Source of the DNA: Ricinus communis
Lineage: Eukaryota; Streptophyta; Magnoliopsida; Malpighiales; Euphorbiaceae
NCBI RefSeq assembly: GCF_019578655.1
Contig: NC_063259.1
Location: forward strand, 24,415,277-24,479,276
Reading direction: 5' to 3'
Length of the DNA stretch: 64,000 bases
Shown: one piece after another, positions 38,008 through 48,150 of the stretch
How the letters are laid out: every line of letters begins with the position of its first letter
Position numbering within the stretch: the first letter of the stretch is position 1
Translations under genes and position numbers: made by a program
Notes under the pieces: model-generated
What the model was told of the DNA's origin: nothing
Seen by the model: only the letters and a program-made list of their open reading frames with translations
The model's database searches: none

Positions 38008-39009
38008 TCAATAGTTAGCCAAGCCAGAACCCGTTAACTTCTGCCTCATTATCTCATCCAAACGAGCTCCCATTTCAGGTGTCAAATGATTCTCCCAGTC
38101 TCCTGTCTTACCCTTCCTAAAGAATACTTGATTATCCATTGCCTTTGACGTGTTTTCTCTATGTTTTCCAGTTTTGTTCACTTCCAGGTTGCTCAGATTC
38201 TCAAAGCTGCAGAGGTTTATGATATGCTCTAAAACCCCTTCTTCCTCTTCCTCTAAACTGAAAGGGTATCCCATGAATTCTGCTAGTTTCTTGACGTAGG
38301 AACTTGTGTCTTTCTTCATTTCTTCATATTTCAGGAAAAGCATCTTCTCAGGGAACTTTTGCTTTGCCTCCCAATATCCTAAAATATGGTCCCAATAGGG
38401 TCCAAGATATGTAAATCCTTTACAAAACATTTCAAATGCCTCTTCCAAGGGATCGGGTTTTACACCCATAGGCATCAGCACCTTTGCAAGAAAGAACCAC
38501 ATGGAGATGAACACATCCTTTGGATCTCTCCATATGTAAATAATCTTACAGCCACAATCAACAATGGATTTTGGCAAAGAAGTGTAAGGCATATGCGTAC
38601 TCACTAACGGATTTGTCAAGTCTCGATTACTTGAATCTTTTGCAAGATCATACTCCAAGAAAGGGATACAGTCATGTGGTACTTTTTTGAGTAAAGGGTT
38701 AGCTGAATCTAAATCAAAGCTTGCCCTTGTAACAATGGCAAAAGCTAGAGCTTTAAGCCAAGTTGTACCAGTTTTCATGAAGCTAGCCACGATTATATCG
38801 TTAGATCGAGCCATGAAGTTATTTTGAGCAGAGAGAACTCCTTCCAAGAAGGGGATTATGTACCAAAAACCTTGATACTGATAGAGATCCTGGCCGTAAT
38901 TGCTGTAGTCTTTTGCTTTTGGAAGAGTTGACATGATTTCTCTGTATTCGCTGTTATGGGTATCTGTTTTCTCCTCGTCATTTTTGACAAGATAAAAAGA
39001 GGACTCCAT
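38008..39009 (-). CDS. Cytosolic sulfotransferase (SOT3 of this cluster)
   Basis: Plant SOT-family protein, single exon, 333 aa. It has PAPS loop FMKTGTTWLKAL (methionine for the usual proline, both threonines kept), the THMPY region, the WRDPKDVFIS 3'-phosphate site and RKGKTGDWENHLTPEMG. I start at ATG 39009, which gives MESSF as in SOT1 (after its ATG) and SOT4; the frame extends 15 codons upstream but only from a TTG. It lies in the spacer of the inverted duplication and has no mirror copy. It resembles SOT2 more than SOT1 by eye. The gene looks intact. A possible TATA (39205-39212, minus) lies about 195 bp upstream. The substrate is unknown. Confidence 0.92.
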   Translation of the reverse strand: MESSFYLVKNDEEKTDTHNSEYREIMSTLPKAKDYSNYGQDLYQYQGFWYIIPFLEGVLSAQNNFMARSNDIIVASFMKTGTTWLKALAFAIVTRASFDLDSANPLLKKVPHDCIPFLEYDLAKDSSNRDLTNPLVSTHMPYTSLPKSIVDCGCKIIYIWRDPKDVFISMWFFLAKVLMPMGVKPDPLEEAFEMFCKGFTYLGPYWDHILGYWEAKQKFPEKMLFLKYEEMKKDTSSYVKKLAEFMGYPFSLEEEEEGVLEHIINLCSFENLSNLEVNKTGKHRENTSKAMDNQVFFRKGKTGDWENHLTPEMGARLDEIMRQKLTGSGLANY

Positions 39010-39059
39010 GTGACAATATGCGAAGGAGACAAACAAAAATATGGAGTGCTCCAATCGAG

Positions 39060-41194
39060 CTGGCTTAAGAGAATCAGCTAGGTTTTGTTTGGTCTTAGAG
39101 AATCAGAAAGAAAGTGGGAAATCAAGAGACAGAGAGGAAGAGAAGAGAGACCATAATACTGAGCGAAGAGAAGAAGTTAATGGATGAATTACTGGACAAT
39201 CATACATATAAAGTCTCCTTAATTACGTCCAATTTTTTAATGGTTATTACTGTTTCTGTAATGAGGTGTGAAACAAATCTTTTGTCTTAATCAAACGGCA
39301 ATAAATAATTCTACAATAAGATTATCTGAAGAATTTTTTATTTACGAAAAAAAGGTGTTTCCTTTAATTAATTATTATCACTATCGATTAATCATTGAAA
39401 TAAGACACCAATTAGTATTTTTTAATTAAAATGATAACGAAATAAATATGATATATTTTAGGTTTGGTAGGGTAGGATTATTTTAGGTTTGAGTAAAGAG
39501 TGGATTACAAGCATCACATGCCTCTCTTTCTCATTTATTTACTCTTTTCGGGAAATGGTTGGTAAAATTTACAGTGTGCTCAAAAGAAACAGAGAGTAAA
39601 GCATTAGAGAACGTTGTTATATAATAAAAAGACTCATTTATCCTTTTGTTTAAGGAAATACTCATTTATTCTAATTTAAAGATAAAATTCATATATTTTA
39701 GAAACATGTTTATATCTGTTTTCTCAATCAATAAATTATTATTTGTTATAAGTGGAAAATTTATTAAAATAATGTCTATATTAATATTGTTATGAATAAT
39801 GATTTAGTTTTTTTATTAATTTAATTAAATTTAACAGAAAAAAATAATAAATAGTATTGTAAATAGACAACAAAATTCTACATAATTCTAGATGTTGACT
39901 TAAGGAAATTGATGTATTTTTTTTTTCTAAATTCATATTATATTCGTAAAATTGCAACGTCTTTTTTCTTCTTTTTTCTGTATGAAGGTCTGTGTGAGAT
40001 GCAGGATAGTAAAACCCTTTCTTTTCTTTTCTAATCATTACATTATAAGGGAGCTAATTATTTTATTATTGTATTTAATTATTATAATCATAATAACTAT
40101 ATAAAAATAAGATAATGGAAAGAGGATAGAGAAATTCACTGAAAATAATTAAGAATAGTCGATTTAACCTTTTATTAATTTAAGAAAATTTAATGAAAAA
40201 AATTATGATATATAGTACAGAAATAAAATTATAGAACAATTGAAGGCCTCCTAAAATTATAGAAATAGCATACTAAAATATTACAAAAAAAAAGATAATA
40301 CAACTCTACATAAATTTGAAGGTTGACGTAAAAAAAATTAATCGACCAACTTATGGACTAAAATAATTTACTAATTCTTAATTATGGAGTATGTGATCCA
40401 TTTCTAGATAATTATATTTAATAATTGGTCAGAATATTTAATAAAAAATAGTCAAGATTATAAGTTCAAGTAATATGAATTTAGAATTTAGTAATTCTAA
40501 ATTTAATTTAACAAATATAAAACTGTGAATCATTCAATATTTCAGTCTTTAAAATTTTAATTTAAAAATATTTTTTCAATGTATATGAAAATAAAAATAA
40601 AAATAATTATATCTGGTTAAAAATGCTGATATAACCTTTTACTAATTTAATGAAATTTAATAAAAAAAGATTATTAATAATTATATATATATAAAGATAA
40701 AATTTATATAGAAATACAACGCTAAAGGGTAGTAGAAAGACAATAACACTCTAGTTTAATAGGTGAGATTATGCATTACAAAATCTTCAGCAAACTTTTC
40801 TCTTGAATATTCAAATAATAATACTATATTAAAGGAGATTACATTAAATATTTAGGCTTCCCTTTCATTAAATTATTCAAAATGAATTAGTTAAAGAAGC
40901 AAGAACTCAGATGAAATAATAATGGGTTTACTGCACAATTAGTTTGTCAAAGCGCAGTGATTAAAACTAGTATTAATTCCATAAAATTTAACATGATCTT
41001 GGTGAGTTAATATTTCTAATATCTTTACTTGCTAAAATATAAGAAGTCTGTCTGTTACAATTTTGTAACTCATATATAAAGACAGATAATTCGAAAAATG
41101 TTGGCTAAGACAAAGATTTTATTTATGAATTAATCGATTTATGCCACTAGATGCTTATCTAATTAGTTCTTTTACTATACTTTCAAAAGCAAAA
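39060..41194. other. SOT3 upstream and AT-rich spacer
   Basis: No gene or classified repeat recognised. The first 200 bp is probably SOT3 promoter and 5' UTR. Confidence 0.45.
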
Positions 41195-41590
41195 GGACAT
41201 TGTGCCGCCCGTTAACTTTCCGGAAATGGCAGAAATCTACGACAGTGGGAGTAGAGAAGATTGACAGAGGATGTTTACGGCATGATAGAGCTACAACCGA
41301 ATACACATACCCTAGAGACAAAGCAAGAAAGACAGCAAAATCAGTCCTTGCCTCGGGTGAGCCAACAACTCGAGCAAACTGGAGAGAGAGAGATTAGTTG
41401 AATAAGCATAAGAATAAGGGGTCCCGCGTCTATGTCCAAACCATGCTCCCCCCGAACTCTCCCACTTCCTTCTTCTTCGGTTGTCAATGAAGAGTTCGGG
41501 GGCTTTCCCGTGAATGTATGAGCCCTACCTGCGCCCTCCTCGCTGGCTAGAACACTAAGCCACTCCTTTCGAAGTATGGTTGCTAAAATC
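41195..41590. other. Possible mitochondrial DNA insertion (NUMT)
   Basis: The base composition changes abruptly from very AT-rich to near 50% GC, and phrases such as 'gggggctttcccgtgaatg' look like plant mitochondrial intergenic DNA. I cannot name a mitochondrial gene in it. A 66-codon frame at 41200-41397 has no known relative. The origin is an inference from composition and style. Confidence 0.4.
41449..41502. repeat. 12 bp perfect inverted repeat with 30 nt loop
   Basis: CCCCCGAACTCT at 41449-41460 pairs perfectly with AGAGTTCGGGGG at 41491-41502. The stem lies in the GC-rich mitochondrial-looking segment and could be a transcript 3' hairpin of the source genome. Confidence 0.8.
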
Positions 41591-41913
41591 CTCTTTGTTT
41601 GTTTGTCTTTTTCTATTCAGGGACGAATTAATTTGTGCAAGTTAGCGGCTTGATACAAGGAAGACAATAATTGCTAATCGACAAAAGAAAAGAGGTGCAG
41701 TCTTTAAATTTGCACTTTAATCTTTTCTTAAACAATAAAGAAAATTTGTCATGTGGTCGGTAAGGCTATGAAAACGAAGATAATGATAGCCATCTTTTCT
41801 ACGCCAATAATTTTGATTTACCCAAACAGAAAACGACAAAGATCTAAACTGCTCCACTCAGAATATTTCAGGAAAAGTGTTCATGGGGAAAATTTCTAAT
41901 AAAAGATAAGTGA

Positions 41914-43456
41914 CTAGTGTATCTTGAAAAGGTTTTTCACTCTGATAACCAATTCTTCATCTACATATTTAAGAATAATAATTGACCTCGTTGAGATTAA
42001 TAAATCATCAAGATGAAAAATGTCTGCCATGCTCCTCAGGACTATTAACAATCTTAGCGGTCACCTTCTGGCCTTTCGTGGCGTACTCAACAGACTGCTA
42101 ACAGTCATTCCTAGCTAATGTAATCAATCCTGCCAATGTCTATAAAAATCTTTGTCAGGAACACAAATTGGAGTCCCAACCTTGATGATGCCTTGAGAAA
42201 CTTCAGCTCTCGAGGAATTGAATCTTGCTTGTTGAAAATGCACTTTGGGATATCTTAAGAATACATGGGAAGGCCACTTCATCATGTGCCGCAGCTTCCT
42301 CCTCCTTTTCGTCTTTCTTCAGGTTGCCGATATAGGCCTTGAATTATTCAAAATAAGTGGTAGATGACATCAGTGGTGAAAATCTTCACGCGCAGATTAT
42401 CACAGTCCACATATTTCCACTTCTCGCACGAAGGTTCAAAGGCTCAAGAAGCCTCCAGAGTTCGCTATAAAGCAAGGGAGGATTCTAGAACAATCTAGAA
42501 GCTTGTATAATGTGTAGATAAGTATGGAAGTATGTAGAACATTCTAGATATTTAATCTTATCCATTAGATCGAATGTATCCTCACCGTCCATTGAGGAGG
42601 TGGAAATCTATATATAACTTAGAGAATTTATTTGTAAGCATCAAGCAATTCAAGCATAAGCAAGTAAAAGAGTGAAAAAGCTCTCTTTACAAAAGCTCTT
42701 CAAGTTGTCTCTAGCTCTTTTTTGTTCTTTTTTGTCATTCTAGTTAGCATTTTGCCTAAGGCTGACTAGCTTATTTGTTTCCGCGAGAAAGTAGCTAGTG
42801 TCGCACGGTTCGTTGAGAGAAAAGACCAAAACCGTGACAAGATGATCTGCAAGTTCCTGAGCTTCTTTTGTCACTTTGACATGAACTGCCAAAATAGTGG
42901 CATATTCCTTTTTGTTCTTATACTGATAAAGCATTACACTGGCCTTCATAACATCCTTCTTATGTACTGGGCTTATGCCTATGCCACTAACTGGAAGGCT
43001 AACTGCTGGTGACTTCAACAACTCCAGCAATGCTTCTAATGACCAAAGAATAGATGCTTGGACATAGGCTCCCCCAATACTACTTTTCTTATTTCTGCTC
43101 ATCACTGTACTCTTATCTTCCATTGCTACTTTCTTGACATCTTCTTATTTCCTCTTCTTTCCTCTTCTCCTCTTCTTCCTTAGCTTTCTTCTTGTCCAAT
43201 TCTTTCTTCTTGCAAGTTCCTTTTGCATCTCTCTAACATACTTTGGCACTCTCTTCTCTGCTACAACCTGACCTTTTCTATCATCCTTCTTTTTCTTCTC
43301 GTTGTTTGAAAGTAATTTCTACCACCTCTTCGTCACCCTCATTAACCTCAATATTATTAACTTCAATAATACCGGGTTGTTTTTGTTGTATAGCCATATC
43401 ATCAGTAACGCACTTCGATCCCCATCATTCAGAGCACAAGGCTTCTTTCGAACCAT
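41914..43456 (-). pseudogene. eIF5B (translation initiation factor) pseudogene
   Basis: This is a broken, internally deleted copy of the eIF5B GTPase that joins ribosomal subunits. On the minus strand it starts with MVRKKP at 43456 (like the MGRKKP start of plant eIF5B), followed by the lysine-rich region with VPKYVREMQKELARRKE (about 43200). It then jumps to the domain II/III area: MSR, YVQASILWSLEALLELLK, then GIGISPVHKKDVMKASVML (42840-43130). A 442 bp solo LTR splits the next helix. The C-terminal part resumes as VKIFTTDVIYHLF (about 42390-42350) and runs through KVGTPICVPDKDFIDIGRI to LFKIH and a stop at 41914-41916. Frameshifts and stops are frequent and the whole G domain is missing. 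It cannot be functional. No introns are visible in the matched parts, so it may be retrocopied, but I see no poly(A). Confidence 0.88.
42398..42839 (+). mobile_element. Solo LTR (442 bp) inside the eIF5B pseudogene
   Basis: The sequence interrupts an otherwise contiguous eIF5B match. The 4 bp agat flanks it at 42394-42397 and 42840-42843. The ends read tatcacag (expected TGTCACAG with one mutation) and ccgtgaca. A TATA-like tatatataac at 42609-42618 is followed by an R/U5-like stretch, so the LTR points along the plus strand. No internal retrotransposon sequence remains, which fits recombination between the two LTRs of a former full element. Confidence 0.7.
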
Positions 43457-45261
43457 GATCAGTGCAAAGTTTAAATCCACGAATTTGACATTTATCCGCA
43501 GAAAACAGAAAAAGAAAACAAAGTTTTTGACAGGATAAGGGCAAGATCCTGATTGAATTTGGATTTGAAGAACATAACTAATTGCTCTATGTAAAGGAGG
43601 GTTGGAGGTATTTTTCTCTATGAAATATGTCAACAAATATTGCACACAGGTATAAATATTACAGTCGACGAAAACCACAAGTTTTGAGCTTACAAAACTT
43701 ACAAAACTGAAATAAGAGCAGCTAACATTAACCGACAATAATAACACCATATTCATATTATATGGCCATACAACAATTCTAAGCTTACAAGGATAGCCCT
43801 TAAAGTTAAGATTTTGATAGAGTATCTTTGTAACACGCAATCATATGATAACTCCATCTTTTAATTGTACAATATTAATTAATATTATTTTAAATGATTT
43901 ATTTATTTTATATATTCTATTACTGTCAATTATTAATGAATTTATATATAACTTTTAATTATTTATACAAATTAGAATTTTATAGTTAAATTTTATAATT
44001 GTTAAGTATCACTGATTAAATTTTAAAAATAAAAAAATTAATAAATAAAAATGATACATTTAATTAATTAATAATTAAGAATTATATATAATTAACTAAT
44101 CTAATAATCAATTATATTAATAAATTATTAAAATTAAAATGATATTAATATTTATAAATTTATGTATATGATATTATATACTTATAGTACATTAGAATAA
44201 TTTTAAAATATAATGATTAATATAAGATAACTAATATCAAATAATTACATATACATATTGTAAAATAGGTAATGCGTGATGGCTAATTAAATTTGGGGGG
44301 AGAAAAAGGACCTCTTTCCAATCTTATCTATTGACAATTTTATTTAATTTAAACTCTTTTAAATAAATATCTTAAATTTAAATACTTTAAATTTAAAATA
44401 TCATTTTCAAATACTTTCACCTTTTGGGACTCTGATGCCACTCCTAGAAAAATCTCAATCAATAATAAATGAATAAAAGATTATTAAAAATAGTTTATGG
44501 TTCAAAATCCAAAATAAACAGCATATTAGCACTATTAAGAAAGGTTGTATGCGACACACAGTGAGCACGGTTCGGGAGCTAATAGGAGGAGATTCAGGAG
44601 GTTCGTTCGGTACGGGACAATGGAAATCCAATAATCTTCTAATTTTAAGTAATTAAAAATATCTTTTTTAACTTAAACCAATTGGACTAAAATTGATTTA
44701 AAATTATAACAAAAATAAAATCACTACAATTATATTATATTTATATTCAACAATTACATAATAAAAAAGTTTATTTACAATCCACTAAATTGGTACAAAT
44801 ATTTAATTGTCCAACTGATAAATACATTTTATTTGGTCTTTCTAATGAAATATATTATTATTTTATTAAAAGACACATTACTAGTAAAAATTATTTAATA
44901 CATATTGATTAATATCATATTAGTACTATATTATCATAAGTTAATAAATTAATCTATTTGGTACAAGAATAATGTTTCATTATTAAGATTAAAAAGAATT
45001 TAGGTCCTATATCTTTTAATGAAATAAATGACAACGGTATGAATTTATAACTTTACTAAAAAATTGAAATAAATAGTGAATAATTAATATTGTAATAAAT
45101 ATAAAACTTAATGCTTCTATTTTATGTTTTTGCCAATAAGCTTAAATCTTATTAAAATAATATTGTTAAATTTGTATTTGATAAGTTTTTTTATATTTGA
45201 TTTTAAGTTTGAGATTAAGATTTAAAGTTATTGTAAAATAACTATATAAATAAGTAAATAA

Positions 45262-45266
<5 letters not shown>

Positions 45267-45300
<34 letters not shown>
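45267..45300. repeat. (AT)n microsatellite
   Basis: About 17 AT units without interruption. Confidence 0.95.
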
Positions 45301-45305
<5 letters not shown>

Positions 45306-46271
45306 AAATCGATTCTAATTTTGGGATGGGGACAATACAAAATGGTTCGTATGATTCTCGGTGTGAAAAACTAATGAGATATAGAATAGTACCAAAAAAA
45401 AATTTTAGTACGATCCAATTTGAAAAGAAAGTCAAATATTCAATAAATATTTTTAGTTGAATTTTTTGGCATGGGTCAGAAACTTTGAATCCCGTGCTCC
45501 ATTCTAATCACAACCCTTATATAGTCTATATCAAATTATATTTCACATAATCAAATATTTAGATTCATTTTAAAATAATAAAAATTACCTGTTATAGTGT
45601 AGAAATCCAGTAAAACAGATGTTTTGACTTTCCTGCTTTCTAACTCTAGAGCTTCTAGTTTGTCTACTTATAGAAACAGGAGCAGTAGCATCCCCATCTG
45701 ACCTTTTTCTTTGTCAAACCTTTTTGCCAGCCAAAAAATTTAACTCTAAAATTGTTTTCTTCCCCAGGCGCCAAAATCTGTACAACATTGTATGTTATAT
45801 TTTCCATAGAGAAATTTTTTTTATACATATCTTTAAAAAGAAATTCTAATATTAATTATTAAAATAATACATTAATTACTTTAATAATTAATATATATAA
45901 ATTAAAACTTTTTAAATTTTTATTTCTTATCTTTTTGATAAATGCCATTAGAGATATATGAAGAAAAGTGTTTATTGGGTTTGGTACTACAGTCTCGTAG
46001 AAGGCTAGGATACATCTGTAAATCCATCCCGTAGAGATTCCATTACTGAAAACCTTATGGTTCCTACAAAGGAAAGAAAACGTGTATATATATATAAAAT
46101 ACAAGAAAAGAAAAAAAAAACTTTCACGTTGTTTCAACATACTTAATGATACTATAGTTATCATATATCGTAGGAATATACAGTAAATAATGCCAGTATA
46201 GTTGTTAGTAGCTAATCATCATGTAAAGTAATGGAAATAAATATTTAACATCTATAAAGAATTTCAATCTG

Positions 46272-46272
<1 letters not shown>

Positions 46273-46313
<41 letters not shown>
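46273..46313. repeat. (TA)n microsatellite
   Basis: About 20 TA units without interruption. Confidence 0.95.
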
Positions 46314-46318
<5 letters not shown>

Positions 46319-47768
46319 TTTTATTGGGATTAGAAAGTGGGTTCGTTCATGCGAGTTGATCCCTTCTATCATATTAGCATTTCAAAATGATACATTCCTT
46401 GCTGGTTTCAGCAATGGGTGGCAGTGATGAATTTTCAGATTGATGGTAGGGGTGATGTATTTCACAAATTCTTGAGGTACTCATCATCACTTAATTTATC
46501 AGCCCATAAAATATATAACTTTGATATTTCAATAAATCAACAAATCGTTAAAATTAATCAAGAATTGAAACAAAATCAGCTATATTTATTAAGTTATTAG
46601 ATATCTAAACTTAAATAACAAAAAAAAAAAAAAAATTATTATAATCACGAACTTGATCTGTTTTCTCAAATTACCAGGAGTAAATACTAAATTAAAATTA
46701 TGATTACGTGCAGAGAATTGATAAATATATTGAGTTACTCAAACGCGGTGCTAATCTTTAACAAACGTTATTAGTTTTTATTTTTATTTTTTAGCGATGT
46801 TTCTTTTTTCAGAACGTCGTTAAATTACTGTCATGATAGAACTTTTTGTTGCAGGAATTCATTCTGTTTACCAGAGGATAAACGAAAATAGTCAGCTCTG
46901 ATCTGTGCTTAGTCTATTACTTCATGCACCGTTATGAATGGCAAGCAACTAATGACAATTTTTAAATCCTGGATCCACGCGTTCAACTCATGGATGAGTC
47001 GGACACTCTTGCATGTAACAGTACTTAATGGATTGGCTTACATCACCCCAGTAATGCTTCTCTCTATCCCCGTGCCCTACACCATCTCCTTTTGTTTTAC
47101 CGTTAATCAGCTACCTAGTCCATCGATCGTCCATGGAGTCCTCTTCTCCCTCCAGGAAAATTCATTTGGGCAAAAATGATGAGGAGAAAATCAACGAAGA
47201 AGAGAAGGACCCAAGAATTAATAGTAGCGATAAGTACAAAGAGATCATGTCAGCTTTTCCAAGAGAAAAATATTGGAGCCTTAACAGCGGCGGTCTTTAT
47301 CAGTATCAAGATTTTTGGTTCATGGGACCTTTCTTGGAGGGAGTTCTTTCAGCTCAAGATCACTTCATGGCTCGATCAACCGATATAATCCTGGCTAGCT
47401 TCATGAAAACTGGTACAGTATGGCTTAAAGCTTTAGCTTTTGCCATCGTTACCAGGTCAAACTTTGATATAGATTCAACTAGCGCTTTACTGAAAAAAGG
47501 GCCACATGATTGTGTGCCTTTCTTGGAGGTTGATCTTGCAAAAGACTTGAGTAATCGAGACATGACAATTCCACTTGTGGGAACACACATGCCTTAGACT
47601 AGTTTGCCAAAATCAATTCTTGCTTCTGGCTGCAAAATTGTTTATATATGGAGAGATCCGAAGGATGTGTTCGTTTCCATGTGGTTTTTTCTTGCCAAGT
47701 TGCTGAGGTTAATGGGTTTAGAACCACTTCCTCTGGGAGAGGCCTTTGAGTTATTTTGCAAAGGATTT

Positions 47769-47773
47769 GTAAC
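47769..47773. repeat. Target-site duplication gtaac, left copy
   Basis: GTAAC here and at 52966-52970 directly flank the two LTRs, and the uninterrupted SOT2 gene has it once. This is the 5 bp duplication usual for copia integration. Confidence 0.95.
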
Positions 47774-48138
47774 TGATGAATTTGAGCTTCTATTATCAAT
47801 GATGAATTTACAGTAATTGTTAGTATTCTGAGATTATATGAGAAATGAGAATCCTGTTATATACTAGTTTTTGAATACAACGGTCCTTTTGTTATTTCTT
47901 GCTGATTGTTGCACTCCAACGTTCAATTCTAGCTTAGGGGAAGGTAGAAGTAGCCTTTTCCCTTAGAGGAGAGTGTTGCTTCTTTTTCCTAATAGGCTTG
48001 TGATGATCAGGAGTTCTGAGGCTATATCCAACAGTCAAAGACTGCTGGTCCTTACTAACAGTCTTTGACTGTTGAACATTGTTGCCATTGTCTGGTAGTT
48101 TTGGTGTATCTTCAACAGGTATTGGAGCTTCTTCAACA
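47774..48138 (-). repeat. Copia 3' LTR
   Basis: 365 bp, matching 52598-52965. In element orientation it begins TGTTGAAG and ends TTCATCA. Confidence 0.93.
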
Positions 48139-48150
48139 CTCCCCCTCAAG
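48139..48150 (-). promoter_or_regulatory. Copia polypurine tract
   Basis: On the minus strand the sequence next to the 3' LTR is TTGAGGGGGAG, the plus-strand primer site of reverse transcription. Confidence 0.8.

Larger units (their letters stand above)
43470..46879. other. AT-rich spacer, no gene recognised
   Basis: No supported gene. It holds (AT)n microsatellites at 45267-45300 and 46273-46313 and an A run at 46620-46636. Other open frames here are AT-biased and resemble nothing I know. Confidence 0.45.

Noticed and set aside
41200..41397. A 65-residue plus-strand open frame as a gene
   Set aside because: It falls in the GC-rich, mitochondrial-looking island and resembles no protein I know; GC-richness alone lengthens open frames.
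42740..43123. An intact small protein-coding gene
   Set aside because: It is an eIF5B domain fragment whose last part runs into the solo LTR, so it is part of a pseudogene.
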